Assembly (NCBI GenBank): GCA_903873475.1
Contig: CAIQON010000062.1
Span: 1-37,702, forward strand
From: an uncultured bacterium
GTDB taxonomy: Bacteria > Pseudomonadota > Gammaproteobacteria > Burkholderiales > CAIKXV01
Direction: 5' to 3'
Length of the DNA stretch: 37,702 nucleotides
The notes below the pieces were generated by a model that was not told where the DNA came from, searched no databases, and saw nothing but the letters and a program-made list of their open reading frames with translations. Made by a program: the position numbers and the translations under genes. Below are positions 23,595 to 32,202 of this stretch, piece by piece (the first letter of the stretch is position 1; the number at the start of each line of letters is the position of its first letter).

Positions 23595-24575
23595 CTATTC
23601 GGGCTTGATGCCGGCGTGGCGGATCACCTTCGCCCACTTGTCGATGTCGGCGCGGATCACCTTCGCGAACGCTGCAGGCGTGTTTCCGACAGGCATCGCG
23701 CCCTCGTTCGACACCAGCTTCACGAAGTCGGGCGAGTTCACCACCTGCACCACTTCGCGGTTCAACCGGTCGATGATCGACGCGGGCGTCCCGGTGGGTG
23801 CGAGCAGCCCGTTCCAGCCCAGGGCTTCATAGCCGGGCACCGACTCGCCGATCGCCGGCACGTCGGGCAGCGACGGCAGCCGCTTCGGACTGCTCACGCC
23901 CAGCGCACGGATGCGTCCGGACTGGATGTGCGGCAGCGCCGAGGCGACCGAGGCGATGAAGTAGTACTGGATCTCGCCCTGGATCAGCGCGGTCAGGATC
24001 TGCGGGCTGCCCTTGTACGCGACATGGGTGCCGTTCAGCGCCGTGGTCGATGACAGCAGTTCGGCGGCCAGGTGGCCGATGCTGCCGCGGCCCACTGATC
24101 CGTAGTTGAGCCTGGATGCCGGGTCCTTCGACATCGCGATCAGGTCCTGTACCGTCTTCGCGTGGCTGTTGCCCGGCACCAGCAGCGTCGTCGATACCGC
24201 ACTCACCAGGGTGATCGGCGCGAAGTCGCGCACCGTGTCGTAGGGCAGGCTGGCATACAGGCTCGGATTCACGACATGGGTCGGGAACACCATCAGCAGG
24301 TTGTAGCCGTCTGCCGGTGCCTTGGCGATGATCGACGAGCCGACGATGCCGCTCGCGCCGGGCCGGTTGTCGACGATCACCTGCTGGCCGAAGCGTTCGG
24401 TCAGGCGCTGCCCGATCGCCCGGGCGAGGATGTCGGTGACGCCGCCGGCGCCGGAAGGCACGACGAAGCGGATCGGGCGCGACGGATAGGGTTCAGCGGC
24501 GCTGGCCACGCCGGGGAGGACAGGCAGCGTGGCGAGGGCGATCGCGATGGCCGACGCGGCTTCAGGGTTCGACAA
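23595..24575 (-). CDS. Bug/TctC-family periplasmic solute-binding protein
   Basis: A 326-residue binding protein with a signal peptide (cleavage near ASAAEP), then YPSRPIRFVVPSGAGG, VIVDNRPGASGIVG and VAYKGSPQ. The start is a TTG at 24575; GGAGG six bases upstream supports it. It lies 12 bp before the alpha/beta hydrolase gene and 63 bp after a second Bug gene, so three genes appear co-transcribed. The two neighbouring Bug proteins are only distantly alike, which argues against recent duplication. The ligand is unknown. Confidence 0.9.
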   Translation of the reverse strand: MSNPEAASAIAIALATLPVLPGVASAAEPYPSRPIRFVVPSGAGGVTDILARAIGQRLTERFGQQVIVDNRPGASGIVGSSIIAKAPADGYNLLMVFPTHVVNPSLYASLPYDTVRDFAPITLVSAVSTTLLVPGNSHAKTVQDLIAMSKDPASRLNYGSVGRGSIGHLAAELLSSTTALNGTHVAYKGSPQILTALIQGEIQYYFIASVASALPHIQSGRIRALGVSSPKRLPSLPDVPAIGESVPGYEALGWNGLLAPTGTPASIIDRLNREVVQVVNSPDFVKLVSNEGAMPVGNTPAAFAKVIRADIDKWAKVIRHAGIKPE

Positions 24576-24638
24576 GGGGATCCTCCGGCGATCGGATGTG
24601 CTGATCGGCGGCCGTACGGATGCGGCGCGCCGACCCCG

Positions 24639-25664
24639 CTACTGGGTGAACTTGCGCATCGTGCGCACTGCCTCGCCGATGCGGCGCGCGTCGGCTTCCA
24701 GGAACTTCTGGAACTCCGGCGAATCGAGATAGGCCACGGGCGTGAGCACCTTCGACATCGCGGTGCGGTAGTCCTCGCCGCTGGCCACCTGGCGCACCGC
24801 GTCGCGCAACTGCCGAACCACGGCATCGGGCGTGCCGCGTAGCGCGAACAGCCCGACCCAGAAGTAGAACTCGACGTTGTAGCCCGACTCGATCAGCGTT
24901 GGCGCCTCGGGGAACATGGGATTGCGCTCCGCGCCCCAGGTGGCAAACACCCGCACCTTGCCCGCCCTGACGTAGGGCGCAGCGAGCGCCGGTGGCGAGG
25001 ACCACATGGTCGCGTGCCCTGCGAGCACGGCCGTCATTGCCGGCGCGCCGCCTACATAGGGCACGTCCTGCAGGCGAATGCCGGCTGCGTTCGCGAACAT
25101 CTCCATCGGAATATGCGACGGCCCGTAGACGCCCGAGTGCGAGTACATCATCTCGCCAGGCAGTCGCCGCGCCGCAGCGACGAGTTCCTTGACCGACTTC
25201 CACTGCGCGGCCGGGTTGGCCACCAGAATCGACGGGTCGGCCGTCAGGCGTGCGATGGGCAGGAACTGCTCGCGGGTGAAGGCGGGCGCCTTCTTGAAGA
25301 GCGCATCTACCTCGGGGAGGATGTTGTAGGACGGCAGCGTGGCGAGCAGCGTGTAACCGTCGGGCTTGGCTGCTGCGGCGGCGGCCATCCCAAGCGCGCC
25401 AGCCGCACCCGGGCGGTTGACGATCAGCATCGGCTGCTTGAGGAGCTTTTCCATCTGCGCCGCCAGCGGGCGCATCGCAAGGTCGGCGCCGCCGCCGGGC
25501 GGGAAGGGCACGATGATCGTGACTGGCCGCGTCGGGAAGTTGTCCTGCGCCATTGCAGGCGCGGGCGCTGATGCAGCCAATGCGGCAGCAAGTACGGCAA
25601 CGAGCGGTGGCAGTGCGATCAGGGACAATGAACGGACCGAATGGGGCTTGCGTATCTGGATCAT
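24639..25664 (-). CDS. Bug/TctC-family periplasmic solute-binding protein
   Basis: A 341-residue binding protein with a long signal peptide ending near APAMAQD, then FPTRPVTIIVPFPPGG, MLIVNRPGAAGALG and VPYVGGAPAMT. The start at 25664 (MIQIRKPHS) has GGGAG eight bases upstream. It heads the operon behind a TATAGT -10 element and faces a divergent two-domain aldolase gene. The domain layout is the normal two-lobed Bug fold, slightly longer than usual through the signal region. The ligand is unknown. Confidence 0.9.
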   Translation of the reverse strand: MIQIRKPHSVRSLSLIALPPLVAVLAAALAASAPAPAMAQDNFPTRPVTIIVPFPPGGGADLAMRPLAAQMEKLLKQPMLIVNRPGAAGALGMAAAAAAKPDGYTLLATLPSYNILPEVDALFKKAPAFTREQFLPIARLTADPSILVANPAAQWKSVKELVAAARRLPGEMMYSHSGVYGPSHIPMEMFANAAGIRLQDVPYVGGAPAMTAVLAGHATMWSSPPALAAPYVRAGKVRVFATWGAERNPMFPEAPTLIESGYNVEFYFWVGLFALRGTPDAVVRQLRDAVRQVASGEDYRTAMSKVLTPVAYLDSPEFQKFLEADARRIGEAVRTMRKFTQ

Positions 25665-25700
25665 CGTCGGGACTCCCGATCTGGCTGCGGACGGAGCGCA

Positions 25701-25788
25701 ACTATAAGCAAACTTCCTGCCCGATAGTAGGCTTTCGCGCAGGTGTGCGCGTGATGCCAACTGCGTGATGCCAAGTTGCGATCACACC
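25701..25788. promoter_or_regulatory. Divergent control region with tandem 12-bp repeats inside an inverted repeat
   Basis: GCGTGATGCCAA occurs twice, at 25749-25760 and 25763-25774, a perfect direct repeat with 14-bp period. The pair is flanked by the inverted repeat GGTGTG (25742-25747) and CACACC (25783-25788). On the minus strand a -10-like TATAGT (25706-25701) serves the Bug gene. On the plus strand TTGCGA (25776-25781), 17 nt and TAGCCT (25799-25804) may serve the aldolase gene. A shared activator or repressor site is inferred. The rest of the 190-bp gap shows nothing recognisable. Confidence 0.5.
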
Positions 25789-25854
25789 TTGCCGATGCTA
25801 GCCTGCGCGGCTCACTGTTGCGCATCGACGATGCGCGGAACCGGGCCCGCCGTC

Positions 25855-27291
25855 ATGATCGGAACACGCTTCAACGAAGACCTCGCACAGGTCTGCCGCA
25901 TCCTTGCGCAGCACCGGATGCTCGATCTCTGGGGTCATGCCAGCCTGCGCGTGCCGCGGTCGGAGGTGATCGCGGTGACGCCGCGCTTCCACAAGGGCGT
26001 GCTGCCGCAGACGATCACCGGCGACGACATCCTGGTCTGCGACCTCGACGGGCGAGTGCTGGAAGGGCGGGGCGAGCTGCCGCTGCAGTTCGCGGTCGAC
26101 CTCGCGCTGTATCGCGCGTCGCCGAACACCGGGGCCTGCATCGCCAGTTCACCGAAGACCGCGCTGGCCGCTGGCATCTCGGGGGCGAGCTTCCAGCCGA
26201 TCACCCACATGGAAAGCGAGACGCTGTTCCGCAAGCCGGCCAACCTGCCGGGCGACCTGGCGACCGGCGAAGCCGGCGATGCCACTGCGGCCCTCGCCGC
26301 CGAACTGAAGCGCGCCGGCCTGGTGCAGCAGCGCGGCATCGCCGTCTGGACCAGCGGCGTCGATGTGTTCGACGCGCTGACCGTCGCGTACCACTATGAA
26401 TACCTGGCGCAGGCGAACCTGGTGCTCGCGGGCACCGCACGGCCGGTGGCGGCGGTCGCGCAGCCCGATTCCGAGCGGCTCTGGTCGCAGTTCTCCGGGC
26501 AGCACCACTACATCGAGTTCCTGCAGTCGCTGGATCCGGGGCCTATCGCGCATCCGTGGCATTCGTTCGTCGCTGCGCACGTTCGTCCGGACGATCCGCA
26601 TGGCGAACTGAAGGCGGCGATCGCGCTGAGCTGCCGCGCGCTGTGGACACGCGACACGCTGGTCGCCTTCCTCGAGCACATCAGCCATCGCCTGCCCGAG
26701 CCCGACCGCTTCCTGATGAGCGCCGCGCACAGCTTCCGCGACATGCTGCCGGAACACCTCGTGCTGCTCGACTTCCGCGCCAACTGGCTCGATGGCCCGA
26801 AGCCACCGAACTTCAAGTGGTTCCATGCCCAGTTGCTGGCCGAGCGCACCGATGCGCAGGCGGTGGTGCATACCCACGACCTGTACGGACGCGCCTATGC
26901 CGGGTCGATCGACCGGCTGGTGCCGGCCAGCCCGATCGGCCTGCGCATCGCTACCCTTTCGCTGCCGGTGTATCCGCGCTGCGACCTGATCGTCGATGCC
27001 GAGGTGCGCCGGCAGACGCTCGATGCGCTGGGCACCGGCCCGATCGTGCACGAGGTCGGGCATGGCACCGATTTCGTCGCGACCACGCTCGAGCAGGCGA
27101 CGGTCGATGCGATCCAGCGCGAACAGTTCCTTTCTCTGCACAACCTCGCCGAGCGGTTCGGCACGCCCCGTCCGCTGCCTGCGGCGACCGTCGAGCGCCT
27201 CGCCACGGTCGAGCCGTCCGCCGACGACTGGTGGTGGTTCCATACGGCCGAGATCGGCGCCGTGCGCCGCAGCGCCGGTGGCCTGAACTGA
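25855..27291 (+). CDS. Two-domain class II aldolase/adducin-fold protein with a degenerate first domain
   Basis: A 478-residue protein that reads as two class II aldolase domains in tandem. Domain 1 (about 5-195) keeps landmarks such as WGHASLRV and DDILVCDLDGRVLEG, but the zinc-binding HTH is replaced by ASSP near residue 98 and the NHG loop by TSG. Domain 2 (about 250-440) keeps His339-x-His341 (VVHTHD) and GHG (402-404). One active site per chain is therefore expected. Class II aldolase folds cleave or epimerise sugar phosphates, or decarboxylate hydroxy acids. Start codons at 25831 and 25855 are both possible and neither has a clear ribosome site. It leads an operon with an AtzG-like protein and an amidase. 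Confidence 0.75.
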   Translation: MIGTRFNEDLAQVCRILAQHRMLDLWGHASLRVPRSEVIAVTPRFHKGVLPQTITGDDILVCDLDGRVLEGRGELPLQFAVDLALYRASPNTGACIASSPKTALAAGISGASFQPITHMESETLFRKPANLPGDLATGEAGDATAALAAELKRAGLVQQRGIAVWTSGVDVFDALTVAYHYEYLAQANLVLAGTARPVAAVAQPDSERLWSQFSGQHHYIEFLQSLDPGPIAHPWHSFVAAHVRPDDPHGELKAAIALSCRALWTRDTLVAFLEHISHRLPEPDRFLMSAAHSFRDMLPEHLVLLDFRANWLDGPKPPNFKWFHAQLLAERTDAQAVVHTHDLYGRAYAGSIDRLVPASPIGLRIATLSLPVYPRCDLIVDAEVRRQTLDALGTGPIVHEVGHGTDFVATTLEQATVDAIQREQFLSLHNLAERFGTPRPLPAATVERLATVEPSADDWWWFHTAEIGAVRRSAGGLN

Positions 27292-27313
27292 AGCAACCAG
27301 GAAAGCAACGTCC

Positions 27314-27508
27314 ATGACCGACCAGGAACTCGCCGCGCAGATGAAGTTCGCGCACGGCATCGCCATCGACCCCGCTTCGGCGCTTGCCGCGGCAAGCCTC
27401 GTCGCCAGCCTCAACACCACGGTGCGCGACGCGGCGACCGCGAAGCTCGCGTTCGAGGACGAGCCCTCGCACTACCTGGCACTGCTCGCCGCGGGCGGGA
27501 AGCGATGA
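27314..27508 (+). CDS. AtzG-like (DUF4089) small amidase partner
   Basis: A 64-residue acidic helical protein beginning MTDQELAAQMKFAHGIAID. It resembles AtzG, the GatC-like partner that wraps and stabilises the amidase AtzE. It sits 22 bp after the two-domain aldolase gene and overlaps the following amidase by ATGA, exactly the context expected for such a partner. GC-rich but intact. The function is inferred from this pairing and from general similarity. Confidence 0.7.
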   Translation: MTDQELAAQMKFAHGIAIDPASALAAASLVASLNTTVRDAATAKLAFEDEPSHYLALLAAGGKR

Positions 27509-28917
27509 GCCAGGATCTCGCCGGGCTCACGCTGGTCGAACTCGCGACCGCGATCGCGGAGGGCAGCATCACCTCGGTCGCGGCCACCACATGGTCGCTC
27601 GAGCGGCTACGCCGCATCGGACCGCAGCTCAACTGCATCGCGGTGCTGTCGGACGACACGGTGCTCGCGCAGGCCGAAACGCTCGACCGCGAGCGCGCGG
27701 CCGGCAAGCTGCGTGGCAAGCTGCATGGCGTGCCGCTCGCACACAAAGACCTGTTCTATCGCGCGGGCCGCGTCGCCGCGTCGGGCAGCAAGGTGCGCGC
27801 GGGCTTCGTGCCCGACACCACCGCCACCGTGCTGGAGCGGCTCGATGGCGCCGGTGCACTCGACCTCGGCTCGTTGCACATGTGCGAATTCGCCTACAGC
27901 CCGACCGGCTTCAACCAGCAGATGGGCCATGCCCGCAATCCATGGGATCGCGAGCGCGTGCCCGGTGGTTCATCCAGCGGCTCCGGTGCTGCGGTCGGCG
28001 CGCGCCTGGTGCACGGCTCCCTGGGCTCGGACTCCGGTGGTTCGCTGCGCCATCCGGCCTCGCTGTGCGGGCTCTCCGGCCTGAAGCCGACCCAGACCCG
28101 CGTGCCGCGCTTCGGCGTGCTGCCCCTGTCGCATTCGCTCGACTGCGTCGGCCCGCTGGCGCCGGCCGCGCGCGACGTGGCACGGCTGCTGTCGGTGATC
28201 GCCGGCGCGGACGTGCGCGATGCGACCGCGTCGACGCAGCCGGTGCCCGACTACGAGTCGCTGCTCGATGGCGACATTTGCGGGCTGCGCATCGCGGTGC
28301 CGGACAACTACTACTACGACACCGTGGCCGATGAAGTGCGGGCGCTGCTCGAGGCTAGCCTCGACGTGTTGCGCGGGCTGGGTGCGAGCGTGGTGCGCGT
28401 GACCGTGCCGGACATCCCTCAGGTCAATTCGCTCGCGCAGCTGGTGATGGCCGTCGAGGCTGCGACCGTGCATCGCAAGTGGCTGGCGGAGCGGCGCGAC
28501 GACTACGGGGCGATCGTGCGCAGCCGGGTCGAGCCCGGGCTGCTGGTGTCGGCCGTGCGCTACTGCGAGGCGCTCAACCTCCGTGCGCGCATCACGTCGG
28601 AATTCATCGACGCCACGCTGGGCCAGGCGGACGTGCTGCACCTGCCGGCGGTGACCATCCCGGTGCCGACGATCGACGAGACCACCACCGATGCACCCGA
28701 TCGGGTGAATGCCCGGCTGGGTGCCATCACGCATGCCACGCGCGGCATCAACTACCTCGGGCTGCCGGCCGCCAGCGTGCCGATGGGCTTCACGGCCAAC
28801 GGCATGCCGGCCGGGTTCCAGCTCGTCGGCCGGCCGTTCGACGAGGGCGGGCTGCTGCGCGTGGCCGATGCCTACCAGCGGGTGACCGACTGGCACCGGC
28901 GGCATCCAGGGCTCTGA
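27505..28917 (+). CDS. AtzE-like amidase-signature hydrolase
   Basis: A 470-residue amidase with catalytic Lys81 (LAHKDLF), cis-Ser156 (GGSSSGS) and nucleophile Ser180 (GSDSGGSLR), correct 24-residue spacing included. It overlaps the small AtzG-like gene by four bases, so the two are likely to be made as a complex. AtzE-type enzymes hydrolyse carboxylated ureas such as 1-carboxybiuret; here the neighbours (an aldolase-fold protein and a divergent Bug gene) suggest a different amide. The substrate is unknown. Confidence 0.87.
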   Translation: MSQDLAGLTLVELATAIAEGSITSVAATTWSLERLRRIGPQLNCIAVLSDDTVLAQAETLDRERAAGKLRGKLHGVPLAHKDLFYRAGRVAASGSKVRAGFVPDTTATVLERLDGAGALDLGSLHMCEFAYSPTGFNQQMGHARNPWDRERVPGGSSSGSGAAVGARLVHGSLGSDSGGSLRHPASLCGLSGLKPTQTRVPRFGVLPLSHSLDCVGPLAPAARDVARLLSVIAGADVRDATASTQPVPDYESLLDGDICGLRIAVPDNYYYDTVADEVRALLEASLDVLRGLGASVVRVTVPDIPQVNSLAQLVMAVEAATVHRKWLAERRDDYGAIVRSRVEPGLLVSAVRYCEALNLRARITSEFIDATLGQADVLHLPAVTIPVPTIDETTTDAPDRVNARLGAITHATRGINYLGLPAASVPMGFTANGMPAGFQLVGRPFDEGGLLRVADAYQRVTDWHRRHPGL

Positions 28918-28930
28918 GCCGCGAAGCGCC

Positions 28931-28969
28931 CGATCATCCTCGACTGCCGGGCGATGTTCCGGATGATCG
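28931..28969. terminator. Inverted repeat between convergent genes
   Basis: CGATCATCC (28931-28939) and GGATGATCG (28961-28969) are perfect complements separated by 21 nt, within the 78-bp gap between a plus-strand amidase and a minus-strand deacetylase. The large loop and missing T-tract weaken the case for a classical terminator, but position favours one. Confidence 0.35.
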
Positions 28970-28995
28970 AAGACCTGCAGGCGCCCGAGTGCGGC

Positions 28996-29892
28996 TCAGC
29001 TGCCCGGCACGATCCCCGCAGGCAGAGACTCGACGTACTCGCAGATGCTTCCCGGGTGGGTCAGCCATATCTTGTCGCGGTGCCTCAACACATGCTCGAT
29101 CACGCGCCGGAACTGGCGTGCACGGTACGGCTGGCCGAGGATGAAGCTGTGCAGCACGAGCGGCATCACCAGCGGCCGGCGCTCTGACTCCTCGAGCATT
29201 TCGTCGAACTGGTCGATCAGGCTCTCGCAGTAGAGCTGCGACGGCGTGCGGCGCGACACGGCCTCGAACGAGTCGTTGAGCTCATGCGCGTACGGGACCG
29301 AGAGGATCGGCCCGTGCTTCGTGCGGAACCACACCGGCTGGTCGTCGAGCGGCCAATCCATCATGTAGCGGTAGCCGGCCTCCTTCAGCAGGTCGGGCGA
29401 CTGGTGGGTCTGGGCGATGTACGGCGCGAGCCAGCCGAGCGGCTTCTTTCCTTCGTGTGCCTCGATCGCCGCGGTCGCCTCGAAGATGCATTCGCGTTCC
29501 TGCTCGGGCGTCATGTCGCTCTGCCGCTCGACGTTGCTGCGGCCGTGGCCGACGATCTCGTCGCCGCGCTCGCGGAAGGCGGCGATCATCTCGAGGCAGT
29601 AGTTGTACAGTGCGGTGTTGATCAGCAGCGCCATCGGCAGCTCGTACTTCTGCGCCATCTCGAGCAGGCGCCAGGCACCCACCCGGTTGCCGTAGTCGCG
29701 CCAGGCATAGCTGCGGCTGTTGGGCTGCGGCGACGGCGGGCCGTAGTCGTTGCCCAGGCCTTCGCCGAACGAGAAGTGCTCGACGTTCAGCGACAGGTGG
29801 ACTGCGAGCCGCTTGCCCCCCGGCCAGGAATAGTCGGGGCGGCGCGTGATCGCCGAGTAGTCGTATCGGCCATGGGTCTTCAGCGTCAGCAT
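28996..29892 (-). CDS. Polysaccharide deacetylase (NodB-fold) family hydrolase, allantoinase-like
   Basis: A 298-residue cytoplasmic protein without signal peptide. It has the NodB-fold pattern of the PuuE/allantoinase-like branch: LSLNVEHFSFGEG, DEIVGHGRSNVERQ, LGWLAPYIAQTHQSPDLL and VLHSFILGQPYRARQF. Members of this branch hydrolyse small cyclic amides rather than polysaccharides. The start at 29892 overlaps the MmgE/PrpD gene by seven bases (ATGCTGA). It is the last gene of a five-gene minus-strand operon. The substrate is unknown; Asp residues of the usual D-D-H site are partly replaced (NVEH), so the metal site should be checked. Confidence 0.8.
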   Translation of the reverse strand: MLTLKTHGRYDYSAITRRPDYSWPGGKRLAVHLSLNVEHFSFGEGLGNDYGPPSPQPNSRSYAWRDYGNRVGAWRLLEMAQKYELPMALLINTALYNYCLEMIAAFRERGDEIVGHGRSNVERQSDMTPEQERECIFEATAAIEAHEGKKPLGWLAPYIAQTHQSPDLLKEAGYRYMMDWPLDDQPVWFRTKHGPILSVPYAHELNDSFEAVSRRTPSQLYCESLIDQFDEMLEESERRPLVMPLVLHSFILGQPYRARQFRRVIEHVLRHRDKIWLTHPGSICEYVESLPAGIVPGS

Positions 29893-31268
29893 GTGCGGCC
29901 TCCGGTATCGAGCACGTGCGAGAACGTGGCGAAATTGTCGATGCGTTCGATGGCCATCAGCCCATCGAGCAGGCGTTCGGTGGCGTCCGTGCCCCACGCA
30001 GGGATGCCGAGTTCCCGGAACTTGGCCTTGAGCTCGTCGTCGGAGTGCGGCGTGGCCGGCTCGCCCTTGGTCACTACCGAGCGGCCTTCGTATGACGTGC
30101 CGTCGCGCATCACGATGCGCAGGTCGACCGGCTGCTCGGCCGGGTAGCGCGCGCTGTAAGCCGGGTCTTCCTGCAGGTCGACCTTCTTCGCGATCGCCTG
30201 GATCGCAGGGTTGTCGACCGCGGGCTGCTCGTAGGCGGCCAGGCTGGAGCGGCCATGGTGCAACAGCGTCGCCAGGATGAACGGCACCGAGAAGCGCGCG
30301 CCGAAGCTGGACACCACCGCCTTCTCGGCGAGCATCGCGCAGCGCGCATACGCCCGCACCTCGATGCGTTCGATCGCGGCCGGGTCGAGGCGGCCACCGG
30401 GCACCGCCTGCAGCAGGTCGAGCAGGGCATCGATCGCGGAGTGTGCGTAGCGGCCGGTCGGGTACAGCTTGAAGTAATTCAGCGCGATGAGCCATTCGCT
30501 GCCAAGGCCGTCCACGACCTTCTGCGGATCGAAGGCCTCGCCGTAGATGCGGCCATAGACGGTACGGTAGCTGTCGACCTCGCCGGTGAAGCCGCATTCG
30601 ACCAGGCGTGCCGCGGTCAGGCCCATGAAGCCGGAGTGGCCGGTGAAGATGTTGCGGACCGTCGCGCCGTCGAGCAGCGTCTGCCGGCTCGAGGCCATGC
30701 CCATCGTCGCCGACACGTTCAGCGCTTCGAGCATCTGCGCGGCGCTGAAGCCGCGCAGGCAGGCTGCCGCGACGGCGGTCCCGATCACGCCGTAGGTGCC
30801 GTGCGGATGTACTGCGATGCGCGTCGCGGTGGCGCGGCTCACGCGCGACGAGACCTCATAACCGAGTGCGATCGCGCGCAGCAGGTCGGCGCCGCTCGAA
30901 CCCAGCTGCTGCGCGAGTGCGACCGCACCCGGCACGACCTGGATGCCCGGGTGCCCGTGGGCGAACAGGTTGCCTTCGTCGAGTTCGAGCCAGGTGCCCG
31001 CGGTGCCGCCGAGCAGCGCCGCATCGAGCGGATCGGCCCGGCGGGCGGTACCGATCACCCAGGCACGGCCGGGCGCGCGACCCTCGAGATGGCGCTCGAC
31101 GAAGGTCTGCATCTCGGGCTGCGCCATGCCGGCGGCGATGACCGGGATGCAGTCGGCGAGGACCCAGCGCGCCTTGTGCAGGGCGGCCGGCGACATGGCG
31201 GACAGCGGCGTGTGGGTGGCGAAGTCGGCCAGCGTGACCAGCCAGGCCGGCGGCGTGCGGTCGCTCAT
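29886..31268 (-). CDS. MmgE/PrpD family protein
   Basis: A 460-residue MmgE/PrpD protein. Family marks include GGTAGTWLELDEGN, GHPGIQVVPGAVALAQ, ALGYEVSSRV, HPHGTYGVIGTAVAAA and LYPTGRYAHSAIDALLDL. Known members are 2-methylcitrate dehydratases, aconitate decarboxylase and iminodisuccinate epimerase, so it likely eliminates, isomerises or decarboxylates a di- or tricarboxylate. Full length and intact. It lies 63 bp downstream of the PhyH gene and overlaps the deacetylase gene, so all share one transcript. The precise reaction is unknown. Confidence 0.85.
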   Translation of the reverse strand: MSDRTPPAWLVTLADFATHTPLSAMSPAALHKARWVLADCIPVIAAGMAQPEMQTFVERHLEGRAPGRAWVIGTARRADPLDAALLGGTAGTWLELDEGNLFAHGHPGIQVVPGAVALAQQLGSSGADLLRAIALGYEVSSRVSRATATRIAVHPHGTYGVIGTAVAAACLRGFSAAQMLEALNVSATMGMASSRQTLLDGATVRNIFTGHSGFMGLTAARLVECGFTGEVDSYRTVYGRIYGEAFDPQKVVDGLGSEWLIALNYFKLYPTGRYAHSAIDALLDLLQAVPGGRLDPAAIERIEVRAYARCAMLAEKAVVSSFGARFSVPFILATLLHHGRSSLAAYEQPAVDNPAIQAIAKKVDLQEDPAYSARYPAEQPVDLRIVMRDGTSYEGRSVVTKGEPATPHSDDELKAKFRELGIPAWGTDATERLLDGLMAIERIDNFATFSHVLDTGGRTC

Positions 31269-31331
31269 CGTGCAGCCGCCTTCGACGGTGCCGGCGCCAG
31301 TCTCATCGGCGCACGCGAGGGGCGTGCATGC

Positions 31332-32162
31332 TCATTCTGCATCTGCAAGGTTCAGCTCCTTCTTCGATCCGAAGTAGTTCTTCATCACGGCGGCGTGGTA
31401 CTCGACCGCTTCCGGCGTACGGTCGCCCTGCGGGCGACGCTCGTGGTCGAAGTGGCCAAAGCGGTCGGTGCCACGCACCAGCATGCCGGTGAGGCGCGTC
31501 TTCCCGGTGAAGCGGCAGCGCGTCGGGATGTAGCTGATGCCCACGCCCAGCCTGCGGTCGTCGGAGAGGTTGGGTTCCGAGCCATGGATCGCCAGCGTAT
31601 GGTGCAGCGAGAACTGCCCAGGCTTCAGCGGCATCTGCACCGCCTTCGATTCGTCGATCTCGGTGTCGATGGCCTGCCGGCGCGGCAGCATGTGGTTGCC
31701 GGCGCCCTCGCGGATGCTGTGGCGGAAGCCGCCCCTCAGGTGGCTGCCCGGAATCACGCGCACGCAGCCGCTTTTTGCCGAGCTCTCGGACAGCGCGATC
31801 CATGCAGTGACCTGTTCCTTCGGCTCGAGCCCGAAATACGATGCGTCCTGGTGCCAGTCGACGAACGCGCCATCCTTCGCGCCCTTGAGCCACAGGGTCA
31901 ACGTGTAGATCAGGATGTCGCCGCCGATCAGGTCCTCGACCGCATCGAGCACCTGCGGATGACGCGCGATCTCGTCGACCCAGGTGAACAGCAGGTGCGA
32001 CTTCGAGCCCATGCCACCGATCTTCAGCGGGCCGAACGCCTGCTCCGATGCTTCCAGCCGATCGCGGAACCGGCGGGCTTCCGCTTCGCTCATCGCGGTG
32101 AGCGGCGACAGGAAGCCCTGCGTGCGCCAGGCCTCGACCTGTGCTTCGGTCAGGTGTTTCAT
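31332..32162 (-). CDS. Phytanoyl-CoA dioxygenase family Fe(II)/2-oxoglutarate oxygenase
   Basis: A 276-residue PhyH-family enzyme. The iron triad is His104-x-Asp106 (WHQDASYF) and His193 (AIHGSEPN), with a 2-oxoglutarate-binding Arg at 203 or 204 (DRRLGVGISYIPT). It should hydroxylate a small carboxylate. It sits 40 bp after a Bug gene and 63 bp before MmgE/PrpD in one minus-strand operon, so it probably works on the ligand of that Bug protein. It is the only 2-oxoglutarate hydroxylase-type gene in the window, which matters because the PhnZ-like enzyme usually needs one; a link is speculative. Confidence 0.85.
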   Translation of the reverse strand: MKHLTEAQVEAWRTQGFLSPLTAMSEAEARRFRDRLEASEQAFGPLKIGGMGSKSHLLFTWVDEIARHPQVLDAVEDLIGGDILIYTLTLWLKGAKDGAFVDWHQDASYFGLEPKEQVTAWIALSESSAKSGCVRVIPGSHLRGGFRHSIREGAGNHMLPRRQAIDTEIDESKAVQMPLKPGQFSLHHTLAIHGSEPNLSDDRRLGVGISYIPTRCRFTGKTRLTGMLVRGTDRFGHFDHERRPQGDRTPEAVEYHAAVMKNYFGSKKELNLADAE

Positions 32163-32202
32163 GCCTTCTCCTCCTTGGTCGTTGGCAGCCGCTGAACCGC
32201 CG

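Noticed and set aside
30255-32195. A 646-codon open plus-strand frame
   Set aside because: It is the shadow of the MmgE/PrpD and PhyH genes; its composition is His/Arg/Gln-rich and shows no family motif.
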